In this document: in pieces, positions 15,330-20,717 of the stretch
How the letters are laid out: the number at the start of each line of letters is the position of its first letter
Position numbering within the stretch: position 1 is the stretch's first letter
Source: a virus
Direction: 5' to 3' (one strand)
Length of the DNA: 20,717 bases
IMG/VR virus record: IMGVR_UViG_3300042350_000492
Location: 1-20,717 of that record
Made by a program: the position numbers and the translations under genes
The notes under the pieces: generated by a model
The model's database searches: none
Told to the model about the DNA's origin: nothing
The model's input: only the letters and a program-made list of their open reading frames with translations

Positions 15330-16370
15330 TTATTTATTTTTAATACCAGCTAACCTTTGCATTCTCTCTACTACGGGAGGTGGTGCATCGTTTTGCTTTG
15401 TTTGCATAATAATTGATGAAGTTCTATTTATTGCTTCGCTAAGTGATTTTGGAGCAGCAACCTTGTTGTCGCTTGACACTGTGCTTTGAAGTGTTTGATA
15501 GATTGTTTTTGCTTCATCGGCTGATTCGGCATTGGATAGTGCTTCGACAATCTTAGATTTTTGTCGCTCATTCAAGGAGTTACTATTCAATACTTTGTTT
15601 TTATATAAAAGTTTGGCATTTGATACCGTTAATGTGTCAAGCCTCTCTTTAAGTGTTGAAACTGCTGATTCGTATTGTTCGACTCTATTTGCAAGAGCTT
15701 CTGCAATTTCAGAAATCTTACCAAGTTTCTCTTGAAGTGAATCAAGTTTTCTTGATAATAATTTGTTCTCTTTTGTAAGTTTTTTGTTTTCTTCGCCAAC
15801 TGTTGCAGCTTCTTCTTCTGCTTCTAATTGTGCTTTTTTTGCAAGTGAAACATCTTTAGCATACTCAACCTCAAGTGTGTTTGCTGGATATTCAATGTTT
15901 CCGTAAGGAACGTTTCTTACATCAACTGTAAGTTTTTCATAAAGATCAAGTAATTCTTCTTTATTAATTTCAAATTCTTGTAAAGCTTGTGGAGCTTCAT
16001 TTTGTATAAATTGATTTCTGTCTACTACACTTTGATCTTCAAGTGATATGTTTTCTTCATTAGCCATATCTTCAATATCAGAAAGATTTAAATCTATTGT
16101 TACTTGCTCTTTGTCTTCTGGACAAGCACATAGTTTTTGATTGTCTTTAAAATTTTGTTCAAGTTGTTTAGAAACATTTTCACCACCACCACCTTCAGTT
16201 GGTTGGGCAGGTGCAGCACCAGAAGGATTTTCTTCTTGCTCTAAAAGATTTCTTAAAGCTTCTTTTACATCAGTTGAATATTTTTCTAATACTTGTGCTT
16301 CTGCATTCTTAAGAGCTGCTTCTTTAAGTGCTGTTGCGTCAATAATTGCTTGTTCTAACAAAGAAGACAT
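15330..16370 (-). CDS. Prohead core scaffolding protein (T4 gp22-like)
   Basis: The protein is 346 aa from ATG at 16370, chosen because TTGGAG lies 9 nt upstream; the longer frame starts at a TTG at 16439 inside the promoter region. It is highly acidic and helical. Residues 1-50 are a helix, and 50-70 a Gly/Pro/Glu linker. About 185-275 is a long coiled coil (ENKKLTKENKLLSRKLDSL onward). LNERQKSKIVEALSNAESADEAK and the C-terminal ERMQRLAGIKNK are features I recognise from prohead core proteins of T4-like marine phages. The scaffold fills the prohead, sets head shape and is degraded at maturation. Its position directly before the capsid gene is the T4 order (22-23). T4 gp22 is 269 aa. The gp20 and gp21 homologues usually upstream are absent; fibre genes sit there instead. 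Confidence 0.87.
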   Translation of the reverse strand: MSSLLEQAIIDATALKEAALKNAEAQVLEKYSTDVKEALRNLLEQEENPSGAAPAQPTEGGGGENVSKQLEQNFKDNQKLCACPEDKEQVTIDLNLSDIEDMANEENISLEDQSVVDRNQFIQNEAPQALQEFEINKEELLDLYEKLTVDVRNVPYGNIEYPANTLEVEYAKDVSLAKKAQLEAEEEAATVGEENKKLTKENKLLSRKLDSLQEKLGKISEIAEALANRVEQYESAVSTLKERLDTLTVSNAKLLYKNKVLNSNSLNERQKSKIVEALSNAESADEAKTIYQTLQSTVSSDNKVAAPKSLSEAINRTSSIIMQTKQNDAPPPVVERMQRLAGIKNK

Positions 16371-16408
16371 TAAATCGTTCTCCAATAATAAATTAATAGT
16401 AGTCAAAG

Positions 16409-16416
16409 ATAAATAG
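16409..16416 (-). promoter_or_regulatory. CTATTTAT box upstream of the scaffold-capsid unit
   Basis: The coding strand reads AGTTACTATTTATCTTTGAC, 38 nt before ATG at 16370. A second AT-rich element, GGTTATTTATAAAAATAG (16437-16420), lies just before it. No clear hairpin separates it from the lectin-like gene. It would drive the two head genes. Confidence 0.55.
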
Positions 16417-16472
16417 TAACTATTTTTATAAATAACCAAATGTTGTTATATAAAATAAAAACTTGGGCATAA

Positions 16473-17006
16473 TTAAAACCCTTTAGTTACTAAATTATAA
16501 AAAACTTTACCAGTAACATTAGTGGTCTTAGTGATTGTGGCAGTAGAATGGTTAAAAGAGAGTACATCGCCACCGCTAAGTTCACCAAATTGAATTCTTA
16601 TTGGATAAGCAACATTAGCAGCAAGTGAAGCTGTACCAGATTTTTCAACGTTACCATGAAGTCCAGCATTATTAACTGTTGCATTTGCTGTTGTAAAACC
16701 AGAAACCGCATTAGCTCCAATCCACATAAAAGATGCATCATCAGAACTTAAAAAAAATGTATATGTTTCAGTAGTCGTAGGAACAAAATACCCTAACCAT
16801 TGCATACTAAAGTTTTCACCATTATCTGCACTTGATTCCTCAATTATTGTTGTTTGAACCAATGTTGCAGTTGAAGTTGCTGTAGCAAACCAAGAAGGAA
16901 CATCATTAAAATAACCAGAAAAAGTTGTTCTATATAAACCAGCAGATAAAGTAGTTGCTGGCTTATAAGATAGTGGTCCTGCAAAAGCTGAAATTCTACT
17001 AATCAT
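16473..17006 (-). CDS. GLEYA/PA14-type lectin-like surface protein
   Basis: The protein is 177 aa with no signal peptide. Residues 66-100 read NFSMQWLGYFVPTTTETYTF followed by FLSSDDASFMWIGANA. The aromatic-G-Y, TYTF, SSDD and WIG-x-A spacing is characteristic of the GLEYA/PA14 adhesin fold, in which the adjacent Asp pair (here D89, D90) helps hold a calcium ion that contacts sugar. A later ANVAYPIRIQFGELSGGDVLSF fits the closing strands of the fold. The gene is coupled to the upstream fibre gene (stop at 17011, start at 17006), so the two products probably act together: a fibre plus a glycan-binding tip or collar. A structural beta-sandwich without sugar binding is the main alternative. The protein is nearly all one domain, with about 20 leading residues. 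Confidence 0.65.
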   Translation of the reverse strand: MISRISAFAGPLSYKPATTLSAGLYRTTFSGYFNDVPSWFATATSTATLVQTTIIEESSADNGENFSMQWLGYFVPTTTETYTFFLSSDDASFMWIGANAVSGFTTANATVNNAGLHGNVEKSGTASLAANVAYPIRIQFGELSGGDVLSFNHSTATITKTTNVTGKVFYNLVTKGF

Positions 17007-17010
17007 AATT

Positions 17011-18297
17011 TTATCCGTATGTGCTCATTTGTCCCAAAGTAACCCAAGTGCTTCCAGAACGTATAAGTGAGAAACCAAATATGTCGTGTTTGTTTGCATT
17101 TCCTGTTGGAATTACACCATTTGCCCAATTTATGGTACTTGATGTAGTATTAATTTGAACAGCGGAAATTATTCTTGGAGTTGCGCTTTGTGATAAAATT
17201 ACTGTCACAGATGTTGCTCTATCAGTAGTTGTTGAAACGTTTGTAAAGTTTGCAGTAATGTTTGCAGTTGGACCATTATTATAAAATATAGAATTGTTAA
17301 TAGTATCAAAAGTAACAGAACCAGTTCCAGCAGAGGACATAGTTATTCTTTCTGAAATCTTTCCAAGAACTGTTGAGGTTGTAGCATTTAAACCACCACC
17401 AATAACAACATTTCCTGCATCATCTAGTGTATAGATAACTGATGAATATGTACTATTTACAATTTCAAATGTACCAGAATTAGTTAATCTAAATGTTTTT
17501 GTTGGAGTTACGGCACCAGCAGAAGTATTTGTTGCTCTTAAGAAATCTATGTAGGTAGAACCACCAACTGTATTAGAACCAGATACCAAGATTGCTTGAC
17601 CTGTCCCAGAGGATGAAGGAACAATAAGTATGTTTCCATCTTCTCCAGCAGAAAATCTTTCAATTAATTGATAATCTTGAACAATAAATTTATGTCCTGC
17701 TGAATCATTATTAACGTCAAGTCTTGCAACTATGTTTCCACTTGATATTAAACTCATTACGTTAGCACCAGTGCCAGGAGCACCAATTAAATTTCCTGTT
17801 CTTAATGCAACATCATTATTTAACGTAGTAATACCCAAACTACCAGAAGACCCTATATTAACTGTACAAGTAGCCGCTGGTCCTGTATTAGTGCCTATGT
17901 TTATAGTTTTTGTAGCACCACCAGTAGTATTAGTTCCTGCTGCTATATTTGTGGTAGAAACATTTGTGGTTCTTCCAAGATTTAATGTAAAAGCACCACC
18001 AGTAGAACCAATATTTAAAGTTGCAGTACTAGCTGATGTTAATAAATTGAATGTTGCTGCTGTTGATAAAAAATCTCCACCATTCAACAATAAATTACCA
18101 GACGAAGTAACATTAGAAGTAACATTTAATGTTCCTGTAATTTCTACTGCTGCTGTTTTTACTGATAAAGCAGTAGAACCGCTTGTAACTAAATCTATTT
18201 GATTATTAGAAAAATCTAATTTAGTATCTCTTCCAGAATCATCTTCTGCTATTATGTCACCAATAACTTGTGAACCTTTAGAATATTTAAATGCCAT
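17011..18297 (-). CDS. Fibre-like virion protein with repeated 'NIG' beta units
   Basis: The protein is 428 aa. It starts MAFKYSKGSQVIGDIIAED, resembling the starts of the two fibre genes upstream. Residues 70-165 hold repeated short beta units (TLNIGSTGG, TLNLGRTTN, TINIGTNTG, TVNIGSSG), typical of extended beta-helical phage fibres. The C-terminal 90 residues form a beta domain ending in STINWANGVIPTGNANKHDIFGFSLI and STWVTLGQM, a capping pattern common in phage fibres and head spikes. There is no Shine-Dalgarno sequence before ATG 18297; a CTATTTAT box ends only 3 nt before it, and a strong terminator is just upstream. The mRNA may therefore be leaderless. It overlaps in expression with the lectin-like gene behind it. 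Tail fibre versus head fibre cannot be decided from sequence. Confidence 0.75.
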   Translation of the reverse strand: MAFKYSKGSQVIGDIIAEDDSGRDTKLDFSNNQIDLVTSGSTALSVKTAAVEITGTLNVTSNVTSSGNLLLNGGDFLSTAATFNLLTSASTATLNIGSTGGAFTLNLGRTTNVSTTNIAAGTNTTGGATKTINIGTNTGPAATCTVNIGSSGSLGITTLNNDVALRTGNLIGAPGTGANVMSLISSGNIVARLDVNNDSAGHKFIVQDYQLIERFSAGEDGNILIVPSSSGTGQAILVSGSNTVGGSTYIDFLRATNTSAGAVTPTKTFRLTNSGTFEIVNSTYSSVIYTLDDAGNVVIGGGLNATTSTVLGKISERITMSSAGTGSVTFDTINNSIFYNNGPTANITANFTNVSTTTDRATSVTVILSQSATPRIISAVQINTTSSTINWANGVIPTGNANKHDIFGFSLIRSGSTWVTLGQMSTYG

Positions 18298-18300
18298 ATC

Positions 18301-18308
18301 ATAAATAG
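18301..18308 (-). promoter_or_regulatory. CTATTTAT box 3 nt before the 428-aa fibre gene
   Basis: The coding strand reads AGTTCTATTTATGATATGG, with ATG at 18297. It lies 9 nt after the T-run of the preceding terminator. If it is a -10 element, transcription would begin at or inside the start codon; otherwise the copy is accidental or acts differently. Confidence 0.35.
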
Positions 18309-18317
18309 AACTAAAAT

Positions 18318-18352
18318 AAAAAAAAGGAAGGCACCATTTTACTGATGCCTTC
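18318..18352 (-). terminator. Intrinsic terminator after the 542-aa fibre gene
   Basis: Stem GGAAGGCA (18325-18332) with TGCCTTCC (18345-18352), 12-nt loop. On the minus strand it is followed by seven T then ATTTT. It is a textbook intrinsic terminator separating two fibre genes. Confidence 0.92.
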
Positions 18353-18388
18353 CAAAATAATTCTGATACTAAACCAGAAACTATTAGA

Positions 18389-20017
18389 TTAGAATACTCT
18401 CCATGTATCTGTATTTACATAGACTAATTCAACCGCTGCGTAATCAGATTCAAGAACTATTGTTGTTTCACCATCAATTGTTTGTGAACCTGCTGCTGCA
18501 ATTATAATTGTTCTTGTAGAAGTAAGACCCGCTGGTGCTTTTACTCTTATTGATTGTCCAACAGTTAAACCTGCTGAAGCTGGTAGTGTCCAAGTTTTTG
18601 ATACAGAAGCTAAATTTGTTGTACCATAATTTACACCAACTACTAATGTTGCATCTGCATCACCAACTTGAGTGACTGTTGATGCCATTGTACCATAGAA
18701 TGTACCAGCAAATGCAGGGGCTTTGATTGCCAATGAAGAAGAAAGAATATTTTCATTTCCTGCTATACCGTCAATATTATCTTGTGCAGTTAAAAGTGTT
18801 GCCCATTGATTTGAACCAGAACCAAAGTTAATACCATACCCAGTTCCAAATGCAGTTGAACCATCACCAATTACTATTGCTGCATCTTCAATTAACAATG
18901 AGCCAACTGAAGCGGAGAATGTTGTACCAAGTACAATCAAATCACCATTAACAGTAAGTTTTTGTAATGATGAATCGCCATCAGAAACAGTAAGACCACC
19001 AGCATTAACAAGAATACCACTTGATGCTGTTATTGAAGTACCAACTTGTAGATTAGATGAAGCACTTAGAGTTGTTGCTTTTACAGATGATTGGGCTGTT
19101 GCGCCTATAGTAGTACCATCAATTGTACCACCATTAATATCAGTTGTTGTAAGAACTGTTGATGCAAGAGTTACAACTCCAGTACTGTTTGCAATACTGC
19201 CAGCGGAAGTCCCATCTTTAGCTTTTATGTTTGCTACTTGTAAGTTTGAAACATCTGCGGTTAAAGCAAACAGTGAACCATTACCACCTATAATAATTGA
19301 TCCGCTTGTATTTGTTGAGCCACTGATTGTAGCACCGCCAGTAGTAATAGTAAGACCACCATTCAATGTAGCTAATTGAGCAACTGTTAGTTGACCACCA
19401 GCTTGTAATAGACCAGAACCAGAAATATTACCATTAGAAACAGCCAAGTTTCCAGCATTTACTGCAAGACCACCAGCAGTTACAATAACACCGCCAGCAT
19501 TAACAAGAACACCAGTTGATGCTGTTACTGAAGTGCCAACTTGTAGATTTGATGATGCACTTAATGTAGTAAATTGACCAGCAGCTTGTGTTGTACCGCC
19601 AATTGCAGTATTATTAATTGTACCACCAGTAATCGCAAACAAAGAACCAGTAATTTGACCGTTTACTGTTATAACATCACCAACAGCATCACCTAGAGCA
19701 ACAGTGCCGCTTAATCTTGTGGCACCTTCTACGGCTAAATATCCAGCAAGATCTAGATTAGTTGATGAAAGTGTTGGGACTGTAATAGAACCAAATTGCG
19801 CTGTTGAAGCAGAAATTGCAGATGCTGTTAATTGTGAAAGACCGCTAAGTATATTAGCATCAAGTGACACTGAATCTACATTTAATGAATTTGCTGTAAG
19901 TGCTTGTACATTTGATGAACCAGTTACAGTAAGACCACTAGCGTCTATTGTAAGACCTTCTTCTATTACTGTTGAGCCAGAAGCTCTAAAAGCACCCCTT
20001 TGAAATTTATATGCCAT
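18389..20017 (-). CDS. Long fibre-like virion protein with internal duplication
   Basis: The protein is 542 aa. It starts MAYKFQRGAFRASGSTVIEEG. The body is a Ser/Thr/Gly/Ala/Asn-rich beta array with NAGG/TAGG units (about residues 165-205). A segment of roughly 30 residues (TTLSASSNLQVGTS followed by TAS-x-G-x-LVNAGG) occurs twice, about 165 residues apart. Then comes LQKLTVNGDLIVLGTTFSAS with SLLIEDAAIVIGDGS, a motif I know from many marine phage fibres. The C-terminal 95 residues form a beta cap (WTLPASAGLTVGQSIRVKAPAG, SQTIDGETTIVLESDYAAVELV, ending TWRVF). The cap closely matches the one in the 191-aa protein upstream. AAGGGG sits before ATG. A terminator follows. It is probably a trimeric fibre or head appendage; which structure it belongs to is unknown. 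Confidence 0.8.
   Translation of the reverse strand: MAYKFQRGAFRASGSTVIEEGLTIDASGLTVTGSSNVQALTANSLNVDSVSLDANILSGLSQLTASAISASTAQFGSITVPTLSSTNLDLAGYLAVEGATRLSGTVALGDAVGDVITVNGQITGSLFAITGGTINNTAIGGTTQAAGQFTTLSASSNLQVGTSVTASTGVLVNAGGVIVTAGGLAVNAGNLAVSNGNISGSGLLQAGGQLTVAQLATLNGGLTITTGGATISGSTNTSGSIIIGGNGSLFALTADVSNLQVANIKAKDGTSAGSIANSTGVVTLASTVLTTTDINGGTIDGTTIGATAQSSVKATTLSASSNLQVGTSITASSGILVNAGGLTVSDGDSSLQKLTVNGDLIVLGTTFSASVGSLLIEDAAIVIGDGSTAFGTGYGINFGSGSNQWATLLTAQDNIDGIAGNENILSSSLAIKAPAFAGTFYGTMASTVTQVGDADATLVVGVNYGTTNLASVSKTWTLPASAGLTVGQSIRVKAPAGLTSTRTIIIAAAGSQTIDGETTIVLESDYAAVELVYVNTDTWRVF
18999..19068 (-). repeat. 70-nt repeat, copy closer to the 3' end of the 542-aa fibre gene
   Basis: On the plus strand it begins ccagcattaacaagaa and continues with gatgctgtta and ccaacttgtagatt. 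It matches 19494-19563 with only scattered mismatches, mostly synonymous or conservative in the encoded LSASSNLQVGTS...LVNAG segment. It reflects duplication of a fibre repeat unit. Confidence 0.75.
19494..19563 (-). repeat. 70-nt repeat, copy closer to the 5' end of the 542-aa fibre gene
   Basis: Partner of 18999-19068, same orientation, offset 495 nt (165 codons, in frame). Recombination between the copies would delete or add one 165-residue block without breaking the frame. Confidence 0.75.
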
Positions 20018-20031
20018 ATGTTTTTCCCCTT

Positions 20032-20077
20032 AAAAAAAAAAGACACACAACATAAAATTAATATGTGTATGTGTATC
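20032..20077 (-). terminator. Hairpin with ten-T tail between the 191-aa and 542-aa fibre genes
   Basis: GATACACA (20077-20070) pairs with TGTGTGTC (20049-20042) with one G-U pair. After a 3-nt bulge, ACATA pairs with TATGT. Ten T follow on the minus strand (20041-20032). The T-run ends directly before the AAGGGG ribosome site of the 542-aa gene. It is AT-rich, so weaker than the other terminators, and it lies after, not before, the CTATTTAC box. Confidence 0.7.
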
Positions 20078-20081
20078 AATA

Positions 20082-20089
20082 GTAAATAG
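20082..20089 (-). promoter_or_regulatory. CTATTTAC box (one-base variant) before the 542-aa fibre gene
   Basis: The coding strand reads TACACTATTTACTATTGATA. Unlike the other copies, a hairpin with a T-run begins 4 nt downstream. If it is a promoter, the transcript would start with that hairpin. Confidence 0.35.
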
Positions 20090-20109
20090 TGTATTAATAC
20101 CCAATCTAT

Positions 20110-20685
20110 CTAATAAATAAAATATTTGTTAGAACCATTAGAATAAATATTTATTGCTGAGTACGGTGACTCAATTAATATTGTGCCTTCTCCATCAATT
20201 GTTTGACCTCCAACAGAACAACTTACAAGTATTGTTTTTGTATCTGCTGCTCCTCCTTCATCTTTTATAACAAAAACTTGACCATCTGATAATGTTGAAG
20301 CGTTTGGTAGTGCTATTGTTATATTTGAAACAGCAGTAGCAGTATCAACACCAATTATGTGGTGTGCTGGACTTATCGTTAGATTGGTGGATGTACTTGT
20401 TCTTTTGGCAACAAAACCAGAATTAACTGTAAACTTTGGTATTGTATAGTCAAATAAAAGATCTGAAGAACCGCTTATTTGACCAGAAGAGCCAGATTTA
20501 AATTGTACAGATTTTTCTGGACCTTGGCCTGTTGCTGATCCTGTTGAAGCAGCACCAGTTATATTTGTTAAAAGAGAACCGTCACCAACAAAAAAAGAAG
20601 CAGAAACAATTGAACCAGATAATGTGTCAACAAAAGTTTGACTACCTGTTACTTTATTTTTACCTTTTATAACTTTGTAAGCCAT
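20110..20685 (-). CDS. Short fibre-like virion protein
   Basis: The protein is 191 aa. It starts MAYKVIKGKNKVTGSQTFVD, like the next two fibre genes. Residues 30-43 contain SFFVGDGSLLTNITGA, the 'F-x-G-D-G-S-x-L-T-N-I' unit frequent in phage fibre proteins. From about residue 100 a beta cap runs TNLTISPAHHIIGVDTATAV, NITIALPNASTLSDGQVFVIKDEGG, GQTIDGEGTILIESPYSAINIYSNG and ends KYFIY. The IDGE-x-T-I-x-x-ES-x-Y-x-A core is shared with the 542-aa protein, so these are paralogous caps on different stalks. AGGA lies about 8 nt before ATG. The stop is TAG. Likely role: a short fibre or head-surface spike. It could compete with or complete the longer fibres, but this is speculation. Confidence 0.75.
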   Translation of the reverse strand: MAYKVIKGKNKVTGSQTFVDTLSGSIVSASFFVGDGSLLTNITGAASTGSATGQGPEKSVQFKSGSSGQISGSSDLLFDYTIPKFTVNSGFVAKRTSTSTNLTISPAHHIIGVDTATAVSNITIALPNASTLSDGQVFVIKDEGGAADTKTILVSCSVGGQTIDGEGTILIESPYSAINIYSNGSNKYFIY

Positions 20686-20696
20686 TTATAATCCTA

Positions 20697-20717
20697 TTAT
20701 GTTACATGCCAACCAGT
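20697..20717 (-). CDS. Possible C-terminal end of an upstream gene (edge fragment)
   Basis: One minus-strand frame reads T-G-W-H-V-T and then TAA at 20699-20697, 11 nt before the next start. The spacing and a Trp close to the C-terminus, as in the other fibre caps here, suggest another fibre gene continues past the right edge. Six residues are too few for a firm call. Confidence 0.3.
   Translation of the reverse strand, partial: TGWHVT

Noticed and set aside
16420-16437. Second AT-rich promoter-like element GGTTATTTATAAAAATAG before the scaffold gene
   Set aside because: It resembles the box but lacks the leading C and is not repeated elsewhere; I mention it only in the entry for the neighbouring box.
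16371-16439. N-terminal extension of the scaffold protein from TTG 16439
   Set aside because: The extension runs through the promoter-like AT-rich region and lacks a ribosome site, whereas ATG 16370 has GGAG at a good distance.
17732-18202. 156-codon plus-strand open frame rich in Val, Pro and Ala
   Set aside because: It lies wholly antisense to the Thr/Asn/Ile-rich repeat region of the 428-aa fibre gene, and its composition follows from that. No ribosome site or family resemblance.
1-20717. Host-defence, anti-defence, toxin or retron-type system
   Set aside because: Every gap is short and every convincing gene fits virion structure or assembly; no such signature was seen.

Overview
The window is a stretch of late (virion) genes from a tailed phage with a contractile tail. 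It looks like a distant member of the T4-like myoviruses (often called far-T4 or exo-T4). All real genes lie on the minus strand, so transcription runs from the right edge to the left edge. The DNA is AT-rich. I see no tRNA, CRISPR array, IS element, integrase, replication, lysis or host-defence gene. The phage assignment rests on recognisable homologues of T4 gp22 (prohead scaffold), gp23 (major capsid), gp15 (tail completion), gp18 (sheath), gp19 (tube), gp26 (baseplate/tail assembly), gp29 (tape measure) and gp53 (baseplate wedge, LysM-like). The host cannot be told from the sequence.

Layout in the direction of transcription. (1) 20717-16473: a surface cassette. Three beta-rich fibre-like proteins (191, 542 and 428 aa) share an MA(Y/F)K start, and a 177-aa GLEYA/PA14-type lectin-like protein follows. 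(2) 16370-13550: the head module, gp22-like scaffold and gp23-like capsid protein. (3) 13435-13019: an isolated 138-aa beta protein between two terminators. (4) 12929-10773: neck/connector and tail-completion proteins. (5) 10704-6364: an oversized sheath and two tandem tail-tube proteins. (6) 6353-5315: a gp26-like protein with two CxxC pairs, overlapped by a gp51-like ORF that has no good start of its own. This looks like a tail-assembly-chaperone pair joined by a programmed frameshift at a run of seven T. (7) 5252-1: a small conserved-looking protein, the tape measure, a tube-cap/baseplate protein with an Ala/Pro-rich tail, a gp53-like wedge protein, and the first 249 residues of a further, probably baseplate, protein.

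Regulation. The coding strand carries CTATTTAT (six exact copies, two one-base variants) in eight of the gaps between genes, usually just after a terminator and 15-39 nt before a start codon. I read it as a divergent late-promoter -10 element, analogous to the T4 TATAAATA box. Two copies are awkwardly placed (3 nt before an ATG; directly before a hairpin), so the reading is not secure. Five hairpins divide the late genes into separate units: fibres, capsid, the 138-aa protein, the neck-to-chaperone block, and the tape-measure-to-baseplate block. No gap between genes exceeds about 115 nt.

The strongest leads are the gp26/gp51 frameshift candidate, the CTATTTAT motif, the G-quadruplex-capable run at 1096-1139, and the modular surface cassette. 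I found no convincing evidence of a wholly new biological system.
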